Part shown: piece after piece, positions 33,347 to 42,159 of the stretch
Numbering within the stretch: position 1 is the stretch's first letter
Layout: the number at the start of each line of letters is the position of its first letter
NCBI GenBank assembly: GCA_041390305.1
Contig: JAWKQE010000013.1
Coordinates: forward strand, 62,001-126,000
Reading direction: 5' to 3'
Source: JACKCR01 sp041390305
GTDB lineage: Bacteria; Eisenbacteria; RBG-16-71-46; CAIMUX01
DNA: 64,000 nt
The notes under the pieces: model-generated
The model's input: the letters and a program-made list of their open reading frames with translations, nothing else
The model's database searches: none
What the model was told of the DNA's origin: nothing
Translations under genes and position numbers: made by a program

Positions 33347-34735
33347 ATGGGAAACGGGGAAGGCAGAGGGCGATCCCGTTTGTTCCACGGTTCGTTGGAA
33401 CGAACAGGGCCTACACGGCAGACGGAGCGACGAGAATCCACGCGACGAGAGTTCCTGACGAAGGCCCTCGGGTGGGGACTCGCCGCGGCCATCCTCGATC
33501 CACTCGCGCGGTTTGGTGGCGACGGTGTGTCTGCGTGGTTCGGTGCGCCGGGATCGTCCGGGGCGGGCCTCGGTACCGGCTCCGTGGGTGCGTCCGGTTC
33601 GCTCGGTGGATCGGGGGCGGCGCTCGCGGCCGGGCCGCTCGACGAACTCCTCGCACGCGCGCCCGTCGCCCGCTACTGGGCGTCCAACGCGCGGGATTCG
33701 GACTGTACGGCCTGCCACGCGGAACGGGTCGCGTTCTCTTCGAACTCACCGGAGCATGATGGGTCGACCGTGCGCTGCCTCCTCTGCGCGCACGAATGCG
33801 TGCTCCGGCCGAACGAACGTGGACGCTGTCACGTCCGGATCAACGTGGAGGGAGAGCTCCGCACCTTGGTCTACGGACGGCCGATCACGATGCACGTGGA
33901 CCCGATCGAGAAGGGGCCGTTCTATCACTTCCTCCCCGGCAGCAAGACGCTCACGATGGCGACGGCGGGGTGTCCGCTGAGTTGCAAGTTCTGCCAGAAC
34001 TGGCAGATCTCCCAGGCCCAGCCCGAGGACCGGAAGGCACCGTTCACGGAAGCAGACGGGATCGTGCACGCCTCGACGGAGCGGAACCTCCGGGTCGTCA
34101 CGTTCACGTACAACGAGCCCACCGTCTACGTGGAGTACATGACCGACATCGCGCGTGAGGCCCGCGCGAACGGGGTGCGCACCGCCCTCGTCAGCTGCGG
34201 GCTCATGAATCCCGAGCCGCTCGCCGAGGTGTGCGAAGTGCTGGACGCGATCAAGATCGACCTCAAGGGGTTCAGTACGGACTTCTACGAGCAGGTCTGC
34301 CGGGCCGAACTCGCCCCTGTCCTCCGCACCATCGCTCAGGTTGCGAAGAGCGGCGTGCACCTCGAGATCGTGAACCTCGTCGTCCCCACGCTCAATGACT
34401 CGGACGAGATGCTGCGGGAGCTCGCGGACTGGGTGATGGGGGAGGTCGGCCCCGACGTGCCGCTCCACTTCACGCGGTTCTCGCCGGCGTTCCAGCTCCA
34501 GAACCTCTCTCCGACGCCGCTCGCGACCCTGGAGCGCGCCCGCGACCTGGCCATGAGCCGCGGACTCCGGTACGTGTACGTCGGCAACGCCCCCGGCCAC
34601 CCCGGGAACAGCACGTACTGCCCGGACTGCGGGGAGAGAGTGATCCATCGGAACGGCTTCTTCGTTCAGGAGGAGACGCTGGAGGACGGGAAGTGCGGTT
34701 CCTGCGGAGCACCGATTCCCGGCGTCTTCAGCTGA
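33347..34735 (+). CDS. AmmeMemoRadiSam-type radical SAM enzyme with Tat signal
   Basis: 462 residues from ATG 33347. Residues 31-37 read STRREFL before a hydrophobic stretch, a twin-arginine signal, so the protein should be exported folded. A CTACH (120-124) matches the c-type heme motif CxxCH. A Cys cluster CLLC, C151 and C161 then precedes the radical SAM site CPLSCKFC (Cys209, 213, 216). Downstream KIDLKG and FTRFSP-like elements match the PflA-like branch called AmmeMemoRadiSam, and the end has a zinc-ribbon pattern (CPDC, CGSC). Those enzymes accompany Memo and AMMECR1 proteins; neither is seen nearby. Substrate unknown. It is followed by a membrane protein with 5 bases between. Confidence 0.92.
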   Translation: MGNGEGRGRSRLFHGSLERTGPTRQTERRESTRREFLTKALGWGLAAAILDPLARFGGDGVSAWFGAPGSSGAGLGTGSVGASGSLGGSGAALAAGPLDELLARAPVARYWASNARDSDCTACHAERVAFSSNSPEHDGSTVRCLLCAHECVLRPNERGRCHVRINVEGELRTLVYGRPITMHVDPIEKGPFYHFLPGSKTLTMATAGCPLSCKFCQNWQISQAQPEDRKAPFTEADGIVHASTERNLRVVTFTYNEPTVYVEYMTDIAREARANGVRTALVSCGLMNPEPLAEVCEVLDAIKIDLKGFSTDFYEQVCRAELAPVLRTIAQVAKSGVHLEIVNLVVPTLNDSDEMLRELADWVMGEVGPDVPLHFTRFSPAFQLQNLSPTPLATLERARDLAMSRGLRYVYVGNAPGHPGNSTYCPDCGERVIHRNGFFVQEETLEDGKCGSCGAPIPGVFS

Positions 34736-34740
34736 GTCCG

Positions 34741-37095
34741 ATGGTTCCGGCACTCGTCGCGGTCGGGTTCCTCTCGTTGCTCGCGCAGGTCGTCCTGATC
34801 CGCGAACTCTCGGTCGCGTCCTACGGCAACGATCTCGTCTACACCCTCTCGCTCGGTTGCTGGCTCCTCTGGACCGCGGTCGGTGCGACGTTGGGGGGAC
34901 GGCGCATCCGGCCGACTCTGGAGCGCGTCTGGGTCCTCTTCCTCGTGCTCGCTCCCGCGCTGCTCGGCAGCGTCGTGTTCCTGCGCGCCGGGCACTTCCT
35001 CCTCGGCGGAGTGCGGGGCGCCTACCTACCGTTCCCCTTGCAGCTGCTCTCGATGGCGCTCGCGCTCCTTCCGGTCGGCGTGCTCCTCGGGCTGCTCTTC
35101 CAGTGGGCCGCGAGGCTCTACGTGGCGGGGGGACGGACGCTCGCGCGTGCCTACGCGATCGAGAGCGTGGGCGGGATGCTCGGCGGCGTTGCGGGGACGG
35201 CACTCCTGGCGTGGGGGGCGTCCGTTCTCTGGCAGGCGATCCTGTGCGGTCTGCTCGCGGTGGTCGTCGGCGTGTTTGTGTCGACGGGGTTCGCGCGTCG
35301 CTCCGCCCCGCGTTCCGCGCGCGGTTCCGTTCGTCGTTCTGCTCGACCCTCAGCGCTTGGTGTTCTCGCCGTCCCGGAACGCGATCCGTTCGCTCCGTTC
35401 GCAACACAGTCCCGCTCCGCATGGGCGAATCCCCGGAACTACGTCGGCGCCTTCCTCATCGTCGCACTCGGTGTCCTCCTCGCGGTGTCTCCCGCGCTCG
35501 ATCGCCGGATGACCGCGTGGACGCATCCGGACCTCGTCGCGGCGGCGGACACTCCCTACGGGCGCGTCGCGGTCACCTCCACGTCCGGGCAGACCGTCGT
35601 CTACGAGAACAATGCGCTCGCGTACGAGACGGAGGGGACGGGGGCGGAGGAGTTCGTCCACCTCGCCGGGCTCGAAGTGGAGACGCCGCGGAGAGTCCTC
35701 ATCCTCGGTGGAGGCGCGTCGGGGTTGGTGCGGGAGGCTCTGGCCCATGCCCCGGACGAGGTCGTCCATGTAGACGTGAGCCGCCACTCGATCGATCTCG
35801 TCACATCGTTCCTTCCTTCGCCGGACCAGAGCGCCCTCGGAGCGCCGTCCGTGCGGATCGTGATCGACGATCCGCGCCGGTTCCTCGAACGGTCTGGCGC
35901 ATTCGACTTGATCCTCGTCGGGATGCCCGAACCGGCTTCGGGGCAGAGCGGCCGGTACTACTCGCGCGAGTTCTTCCAGCAGTGCGCGGCGGTTCTCGGC
36001 CCCGGCGGCGTGCTCGCGCTCCGGCTGCCGTCGTCCGAGAACCTCTGGACGCGGTACCTGCTCCTCCGTTCGGCCAGCATCCGGAACGCGCTCCGCGCGG
36101 TGTTCGGCGACGTACTCTTCCTTCCCGGATCCACCAGCATCGTCCTCGCCTCGAACGGCGGACTGATCCGCGATCCCGCCTTGCTCGCGCGCAGGTTCGA
36201 GGAGCGGAGGATCGAGGCGTCGCTCGTCGGGCCGGACTATCTCGCGTATCTCTTCGGGAACGACCGACTGCCTGAGGCCGAGGCGCAGCTCGAAACCGCG
36301 CTCGGGACGATGCACACCGACGTTCGCCCGGTAGGCTACGCCTATTCGCAGCTGCTCTGGCTGAGTCAGTTCTTCCCGTCGCTTGCGTCCGTGGAGGTGG
36401 GCCGCTTCGAGAGCTGGACGACGAAGAATGCGGTCCTGGTCGGAATTCTCGCCTGGGTGGTGGTCGCGGCTTCGTTCCTCGCGCTGCGGCGACGACGGGC
36501 GATGCGGCGTTGGGCCTGGGTCGCCGCGTCCGCTTTCGTCGGCATGGTGCTCGAGAGCGTGCTCATCCTGAACTACCAGGTGCAGCGCGGCATTCTCTAC
36601 CGGGACCTCGGGCTCCTCCTCACGCTCCTCATGGCCGGCCTCGCGCTCGGGGCCGCGTTCATCGAGCGGTGCACGATGGGGATGGGGAGAGCCGGCTCGG
36701 AACTGGCAGACTCGCATCACACGGTTTCGGGACCGCGGCTTGGGTCGCGGCTGGGGTCGCGGCCCCGGATGCGGCTCTGGTTGCCGCTCCGGATGCCGTT
36801 CTGGTTGCCGCTTGCCTTTGTTCTCCTTGCCGGACTCGTCGGCGGTCTCATCCAGACCGGGCGAGGCGACCACCTCGCGAGCGTCGGGGGGCTGCTCCTC
36901 CTCGTCGGTTTCCTCGTCGGCGCCGTGCTCGCGCACGCCAGCCTCGAAGGCGAGCCGTGCAGGACGCCGTCGTCGGACCGCTCTACGCGGCGGATCTCGT
37001 CGGCGGCTCCCTGGGTTCGGTGCTCGCGTCGCTCGTGCTGCTCCCGATGCTCGGGCTCGGGATCACGTCGTGGATCGTCGGCGTGCTGGCCGTGA
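34741..37095 (+). CDS. Second membrane spermidine-synthase-like protein (frameshifted near its end)
   Basis: Starts at ATG 34741 (MVPALVAVGFLSLLAQVVLIREL); GTG 34693 is an alternative. Membrane spans fill residues 1-170 and 550 to the end. Between them lies a Rossmann-like domain: TPYGRVAVT, VLILGGGASGLVREAL (about 320-335), VHVDVSRHSID, IVIDDPRRFL, and YYSREFFQ, matching spermidine-synthase-like folds. Near 36955-36960 the frame is lost; the continuation QDAVVGPLYAADLVGGSLG, typical of the family's last helices, lies in the next frame and ends at TAG 37133. One missing base explains it. The gene is 5 bases behind the radical SAM gene and likely co-transcribed. Confidence 0.85.
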   Translation: MVPALVAVGFLSLLAQVVLIRELSVASYGNDLVYTLSLGCWLLWTAVGATLGGRRIRPTLERVWVLFLVLAPALLGSVVFLRAGHFLLGGVRGAYLPFPLQLLSMALALLPVGVLLGLLFQWAARLYVAGGRTLARAYAIESVGGMLGGVAGTALLAWGASVLWQAILCGLLAVVVGVFVSTGFARRSAPRSARGSVRRSARPSALGVLAVPERDPFAPFATQSRSAWANPRNYVGAFLIVALGVLLAVSPALDRRMTAWTHPDLVAAADTPYGRVAVTSTSGQTVVYENNALAYETEGTGAEEFVHLAGLEVETPRRVLILGGGASGLVREALAHAPDEVVHVDVSRHSIDLVTSFLPSPDQSALGAPSVRIVIDDPRRFLERSGAFDLILVGMPEPASGQSGRYYSREFFQQCAAVLGPGGVLALRLPSSENLWTRYLLLRSASIRNALRAVFGDVLFLPGSTSIVLASNGGLIRDPALLARRFEERRIEASLVGPDYLAYLFGNDRLPEAEAQLETALGTMHTDVRPVGYAYSQLLWLSQFFPSLASVEVGRFESWTTKNAVLVGILAWVVVAASFLALRRRRAMRRWAWVAASAFVGMVLESVLILNYQVQRGILYRDLGLLLTLLMAGLALGAAFIERCTMGMGRAGSELADSHHTVSGPRLGSRLGSRPRMRLWLPLRMPFWLPLAFVLLAGLVGGLIQTGRGDHLASVGGLLLLVGFLVGAVLAHASLEGEPCRTPSSDRSTRRISSAAPWVRCSRRSCCSRCSGSGSRRGSSACWP

Positions 37096-37129
37096 CGACG
37101 CTGCTGCTCTCGGGGCGCCGGGCGAGTCT

Positions 37130-39568
37130 CTAGAACTCCCAGCTGAGGCCGAGCACGGGCAGGAGGCCGAACCAGGTCGTGTCGTCGCGGAAGTACTCGT
37201 AGCTTCCGTTGCCATCCGGTACGAGGGCTCCATCCAGTGTGGCGTCGACGTCGTACTTCCGCATGTTCTCGCGGTTGTAGGCGTTGATGACGTGGAGGTA
37301 CGCCTTGAGCGTGCCGGCCTTGACGGGGAACGTCCGGTTCACGCGCACGTCCATCCGGTGATAGGCCGGGTAGCGGTCGCCCCGGAACTCGTCGTGGGCG
37401 GCGGCCATGAAGAGGTCGTCCGGCGGCGGATCGCTGTACTCGTGGTTGGCCACGTACGTGTACGTCGTGAGCGGCCAGCCGGAGTGGTACTGCCACGAGA
37501 CGTTGATGTGCCAGCGGGACGTGGGACGGTAGTTCATGTCCAGGTAGACGGTGTGGCGCTGATCGAACGGACGCGGCAGTTCCCCGGTGCGCCTCACGAG
37601 AAGGCCGTCGTAGCGGATGCTCTCGATCGTCTCGACCGCTTCCGCGAGGGCATAGCTCGCCCACCAGGAGATCTTCCGTCCTTCGTCGTACTCGAGGAAG
37701 AACTCGAGCCCGGACGCACGCGCGTCTCCAAACTGGAGAAACACTTCGTCGTTCCTCGCCTCGGGGAACACCTCCCAGGGGTCGCGTAGGTTCTGGTACG
37801 CATCGCTGATCCGCGAGATCTGCTTCACGTACCCGTCGATACGCAGGTCGAGGCCGCTCTCGAACGTATGCTCGACTCCGGCGACGTAGTGCTCCGAGAG
37901 TTCGGCGGGATCGAACGTGATGGCTCCGTGGTTCACGTCGAGATCGTTCAGGAACGGGCTCTGGTAGTAGTAGCCCCAGGCTCCCCGCAGAGTAGTTCGC
38001 TCCCCCAGTGAGTAGGCGACGCCGAGTCGTGGGCTGACGAGGCGATCGCCGGTCCAGGTCGTCTCGTCGTAGCGGCCCCCGGTTTCCAGGTAGAGATGAC
38101 GGCGCGGGTTCCATCGGGCCGAAACGTAGGCGCCGATCTGATGCCCGTCCGGTTTCGTCTTGATTGCGAGCGCATTCTCGTACGGCCCGATCACGCCCGC
38201 GGAGTCCGCCCGCAGGTCGGTCAGGCTGTACTCGTAGTCGTAGTTCGCGCGGGCGCCTTTGAGGTCGAGTCCGGCCCGGAGGGACGCGCGGTCCTGGGGG
38301 TCCCAGATCCAGTCCTGCTTGACGCCGTAGAACGTGTAGTCCCGCTTGTCCATCAGTTTGAAGTTCATCCGGTCCGTGTACTCGTCCTTCTCGGAGTCCC
38401 CGTTCCGCTCGTGGCTCACGTCGCCGACGTAGGCGAGGATGCGGGAGTAGAGATGGGGCGAGTAGTGCGAGCGGAGCGCGGTCCATGCGTAGACGTTGTC
38501 GTACTTCGTGTCGTGGATGTCGTGCGCGTTCTCGGAGATGTCGCGGACTTCGGCCTTGTCGCCCGAGAGCAGGAGGTTGGCGGAGAGCGAGTGCTTGGAG
38601 CCGAGCGGTACTTCGAGCTTCCCCATCGCGTCCTGGAAGTAGTGCGTCGTCTCGTCGTCTACGACGGAGAGGACCCGGACCTTGTCGAGAACGCCGCGGC
38701 GCGCGGAGAGGAGGTAGGATCCGCCTCCCTCGCGGAGCGGACCGGACGTGTAGAGGCGTGCGTTCATCACGCTGAGGCCGACCGCTGTGTGGCGCTCGTC
38801 CCCCGGGTCCTTGGTCCGCATGCTGAAGACGCCGCTCTGACGGTCTCCGTACTCCGCGGAGAAGCCGCCGGTCATGAGGTCGATCCCTTCGATCGTCTCG
38901 ATGTCGACGATGCTGAAGAGTCCGCCGACGAAGTCCCGTTGATGGAATGGTTCGTAGAGCTCCATGCCGTCGAGCGTCATGAGGACCTCGTCCGACTCGC
39001 CGCCCCGCACGGTGAAGCGCGACGAGTAGTCGGTGGAGGCGACACCGGGAAGGCGTGTCGCCGCCCGTGTGATGTCCTCGGCGAACGACATGTTCTCGAG
39101 GTCCTCGCGCTTCAGGACCCGGGATCCCTGGAGTCCACCGCCCATGATCGAGTAGCTGCCCGGTGTGACGACGAACTCTCCGAGCGGGATCGCGCTCTGC
39201 GTGAGGGCGACGGTGCCGACGTCCTTCTGTGCGCCCTCGGCGAGCGATACTGCGGGCAGGATCCGGACTTCGTACCCGATGAAGGAGAACTGGAGGCGCC
39301 ACGTGCCGGCCGGGAGGTCCCGCAGGCGGAAGCTGCCGTCCGGGTTCGAGATCCCGCCGAAGCCGGTGTCCACCACCTGGATGTTGACGCCGGAGAGTGG
39401 CGCGCCGGTCTCTCCATCGACGACCGTGCCGACGACCGCTGCGGATCCGCCCGGCCCGGCGGACCGAGCGCCGGTGGACTGCGCGGATGCGGTGGTGGAG
39501 AAGGTGACGACGCAGGTCACGAGACAGGCGACGAGCGCCCAGAGGAAGTAAGGCCGAAAGCGGTCCAT
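37130..39568 (-). CDS. TonB-dependent outer-membrane receptor
   Basis: 812 residues from ATG at 39568. Signal peptide 1-28 (ASA). Residues about 45-125 are a carboxypeptidase-like regulatory domain (GTVVDGETGAPLSGVNIQVV in pieces, DGSFRLRDLPAGTW), as in SusC-type receptors. The plug follows, with the FTVRGGESDEVLMTLDGMELYEP motif at about 185-208. Then comes a long barrel ending in Trp-Glu-Phe with C-terminal Phe. It imports a ligand (siderophore, metal, glycan or peptide; not determined) using TonB energy. No SusD partner is adjacent. Its stop codon shares CTAG (37130-37133) with the convergent spermidine-synthase-like gene in its corrected frame. Confidence 0.93.
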   Translation of the reverse strand: MDRFRPYFLWALVACLVTCVVTFSTTASAQSTGARSAGPGGSAAVVGTVVDGETGAPLSGVNIQVVDTGFGGISNPDGSFRLRDLPAGTWRLQFSFIGYEVRILPAVSLAEGAQKDVGTVALTQSAIPLGEFVVTPGSYSIMGGGLQGSRVLKREDLENMSFAEDITRAATRLPGVASTDYSSRFTVRGGESDEVLMTLDGMELYEPFHQRDFVGGLFSIVDIETIEGIDLMTGGFSAEYGDRQSGVFSMRTKDPGDERHTAVGLSVMNARLYTSGPLREGGGSYLLSARRGVLDKVRVLSVVDDETTHYFQDAMGKLEVPLGSKHSLSANLLLSGDKAEVRDISENAHDIHDTKYDNVYAWTALRSHYSPHLYSRILAYVGDVSHERNGDSEKDEYTDRMNFKLMDKRDYTFYGVKQDWIWDPQDRASLRAGLDLKGARANYDYEYSLTDLRADSAGVIGPYENALAIKTKPDGHQIGAYVSARWNPRRHLYLETGGRYDETTWTGDRLVSPRLGVAYSLGERTTLRGAWGYYYQSPFLNDLDVNHGAITFDPAELSEHYVAGVEHTFESGLDLRIDGYVKQISRISDAYQNLRDPWEVFPEARNDEVFLQFGDARASGLEFFLEYDEGRKISWWASYALAEAVETIESIRYDGLLVRRTGELPRPFDQRHTVYLDMNYRPTSRWHINVSWQYHSGWPLTTYTYVANHEYSDPPPDDLFMAAAHDEFRGDRYPAYHRMDVRVNRTFPVKAGTLKAYLHVINAYNRENMRKYDVDATLDGALVPDGNGSYEYFRDDTTWFGLLPVLGLSWEF

Positions 39569-39644
39569 CGGTGCCTCCCAGGTTCAGGCCGGTTGTGGCT
39601 CCTGAGAGGATGGACCGCGCAGATGAAAGGAACGTGAGAGCGGG

Positions 39645-41804
39645 CTATCTCACCCGAACGATCCGGCCGGTTTGGACGGCGCCGGACGGCGTCTGCACAC
39701 GGACGAACCAGGTGCCCGACTGCGGGGCCTGCCAGTGCACCGATCCCGTGCCGCCGTCGACGAACGTGCGCCAGGACGACTCGAGCCGTCCGGACACGTC
39801 GAAGACCGACACGGTGTAGACCCCGGACGTCTCCGCCTGGAACCGGAGTTCCGTCGGGCCGAGCGTCGGGTTGGGGAACGCGTGAACCGGATGCGCGGGA
39901 CTCGCACCTCCGAAGGGCGAACCGGCGCCGTCCGCGACGTCCGCCGGATCCGACTCTACCGCGCGGAACACGGTGCGGTTGAACCCCACGGTGACGAACC
40001 CGCCCGGCACGGCGGCCACATTCTCGTAGCTGGGCCGGAGCGGAATGTCGATCGCGTCCCAGGTGATGCCGCCGTCCCACGTCTCGTAGACCAGGGGCCC
40101 GAGTTCGCGGACGTAGCCGTGGAGGTCGTTCTCGAACTCCAGGTTGAAGAAGCCGTCGGTGAGCGGATGGGTCCAGTCGAGTCCGCCGTTCGTCGTGCGG
40201 TAGACGCCGCCGAGGCCGGCCGCGACGCCGGTGTTCACGTCCATCCAGTACATGTCGGTGATCTCGTCGTTGCCGAATCCGTTCGGGCCGACGTCGGTCC
40301 ACGTATCGCCGCCGTCGGTGGTCCGCCAGAGGCCCGCGCCGAAGTTGCCGCCGCCGACGTAGCCGTTCGACGCGTCGACGAAGTAGATCGCGAAGAGGCG
40401 GACGTTCGCGGGGACGCCGGTGTTCGCGAGCTCCCAGCTCGCCCCGGAATCGGTGGTGCGGAAGACGTGGTTGATCGAGGAGCCTCCGTAGGTCGCTGCG
40501 AAGGCGACGCCGTCGGCGGGCGCGGAGATGGAGACGGCGTCTCCCGCGTAGGTGGGGCTGAGGGAGACGGACTCCCACGTCGCGCCGTCGTCCGTCGAGT
40601 GGGAGATTCGGCTCTGGCCGTGCGTGGGCGAGCCGCCGACGAACCAGGTGTCCCCGTGGTTCGCGATCGCCGTGGCGCGGAGGACGCCGGGGTTCGTGGC
40701 CGGGGCGAACCAGGTCGCGCCGTAGTCGTCGCTCTGGATCCAGTCGCTTCCCCCGCCTGCGAACATCCGGCCATCGGCGCGTGACTCGACGAGGTCGAGG
40801 CTCCAGCGGTAGTCCGCGCCCCGGATCTCGCTGAAGTTCGTCCAGGTGGCGCCGTCGTCCGTGCTGCGGAGGAGGTCTCCGGCTTCCGTCGAAACCAGAA
40901 CGACTCCCGTGCTGAGCCGGACGAGATCGGTGACGCCGATCACGATCTGATCCTGGTACTGCTGCGTCCAATGTTCTCCGTCGTCCACCGTCTTCCAGAT
41001 CTCCGCGCCCTCGCCCCGCGTGCCCACCCAGCGGGTGTTCTCGTCGACGAAGAGCGCTTCGTGCTGGTAGATCGGGCCGCTGCCGAACGGGCCGTGTTTG
41101 GAGAACCAGGTGGCGCCGCCGTCGGTGGTGCGGAACGTGTCGAAGTCGACGAGGACCCAGCCGTTCATCTCGTCGAGGAAGCGGATGTCCCCGGTGAAGA
41201 ACGTGGAATCGTCGATGCCGGGAACGGGCGCCCAGGTGGCGCCGCCATCCGTCGTGCGCCTCACGCGGGCAGGGCCCGTGACGTAGCCTCGATCGAGATC
41301 CAACCACCACTGGTCCCCGAGCTCCTGGCCACCGAGACCTGCGAGCAGGGTCCAGGTGGCGCCGTCATCGGTGGACCGGTAGATCCGGCCGCCGTCTCCC
41401 ACCGCGGTGAGCGTGGAGGCGTCGTGACGAAAGAGGTCCCAGACAGTTCCGGTGGACGGGTTCGCGACCGGGGTCCAGGTCGCGCCGCCATCCGTACTCC
41501 GGAAGATGCCCGGTGCATCGCCGACCGCGAGGAGGGCGCCCGAGCCGTCGAGGATCACGTCCTCGAGGTCGGGAAGGAACGCTTCGAGATCGGTGAGATC
41601 CGTCCAGGTCACGCCACCATCGGTCGTCCGGAGCGTCGTCCCGAAGTCGCCCACGGCCGTTCCCACGAGGTCGTCCTCCATCACGAGCGCGCGGATCGGA
41701 TTGCCCTGGGGCGTCGGGTTCCCCCAGGAGAACTGGAGCGCGGCGGACGCGTCCTGGGCGGCCGAAAGGGTGATCGCAAGGGTGACGAGAACGGGCAAAC
41801 GCAT
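39645..41804 (-). CDS. Secreted Ycf48/BNR-repeat protein with FlgD-like C-terminal domain
   Basis: 719 residues from ATG at 41804; signal peptide 1-22. Residues 30-615 are about ten repeats of the type TTDGGVTWTDL or STDDGATWT (BNR/Asp-box), which build one or two beta-propellers similar to Ycf48/HCF136 and sialidase folds. No catalytic sialidase residues were found, so binding rather than cleavage is likely. Residues about 630-719 form the FlgD-like sorting module (AFPNPTLGPTELRF, VSVFDVSGRLESSW, SGTWFVRVQ, GRIVRVR). It lies behind the TonB receptor on the same strand, 76 bases upstream of its start. Confidence 0.9.
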   Translation of the reverse strand: MRLPVLVTLAITLSAAQDASAALQFSWGNPTPQGNPIRALVMEDDLVGTAVGDFGTTLRTTDGGVTWTDLTDLEAFLPDLEDVILDGSGALLAVGDAPGIFRSTDGGATWTPVANPSTGTVWDLFRHDASTLTAVGDGGRIYRSTDDGATWTLLAGLGGQELGDQWWLDLDRGYVTGPARVRRTTDGGATWAPVPGIDDSTFFTGDIRFLDEMNGWVLVDFDTFRTTDGGATWFSKHGPFGSGPIYQHEALFVDENTRWVGTRGEGAEIWKTVDDGEHWTQQYQDQIVIGVTDLVRLSTGVVLVSTEAGDLLRSTDDGATWTNFSEIRGADYRWSLDLVESRADGRMFAGGGSDWIQSDDYGATWFAPATNPGVLRATAIANHGDTWFVGGSPTHGQSRISHSTDDGATWESVSLSPTYAGDAVSISAPADGVAFAATYGGSSINHVFRTTDSGASWELANTGVPANVRLFAIYFVDASNGYVGGGNFGAGLWRTTDGGDTWTDVGPNGFGNDEITDMYWMDVNTGVAAGLGGVYRTTNGGLDWTHPLTDGFFNLEFENDLHGYVRELGPLVYETWDGGITWDAIDIPLRPSYENVAAVPGGFVTVGFNRTVFRAVESDPADVADGAGSPFGGASPAHPVHAFPNPTLGPTELRFQAETSGVYTVSVFDVSGRLESSWRTFVDGGTGSVHWQAPQSGTWFVRVQTPSGAVQTGRIVRVR

Positions 41805-41955
41805 GTCGACGGTCTCCGGGTCGGCGGATGTCTTCTGGGTGTGATGGGGAAGAGTGGACCCCTGGCATCAGTCGGCGGACTGGGGCCCATGATACCCGTG
41901 GATATCGATAGTAGCGGATGCCGCTGGGGACGCGGGCGCCGACATGGATGCCCGG

Positions 41956-42047
41956 CGCGGATGCCCACGCTGGCGGCCACGTGGTCGCCCACGCGGATGC
42001 TCACGCTGATCTCCGACGCGGATGCCCCGGCTGGCGGCCACGTGGTT
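41956..42047. repeat. Two imperfect direct copies with a 61-bp period, each with CACGTG
   Basis: CGCGGATGCCCACGCTGGC... (41956) and CGCGGATGCCCCGGCTGGC... (42017) match over about 31 bases and both contain GGCCACGTGG, which includes the palindrome CCACGTGG. Further CGGATGC words lie at 41914 and 41993. They occupy the 355-base gap before the ATP-grasp gene (41805-42159). The rest of the gap shows no gene. Confidence 0.65.
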
Positions 42048-42159
42048 ATCCTCGCGGATCTCCACTTCGTTGCCACACTGGCCCTTGTCGCGATACCCGC
42101 GCCCCATTACTCTTTGGAACCGTGTTTGGACCGCCATACAGCTTCGAGGCGATCGCGAA

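Noticed and set aside
33746..35422. 558-codon minus-strand frame opposite the radical SAM gene
   Set aside because: No signal, domain or binding site; the plus strand has complete radical SAM motifs.
36717..39302. 861-codon minus-strand frame overlapping the TonB receptor
   Set aside because: Other frame of the same strand as the real receptor; Arg/Pro-rich with no domain.
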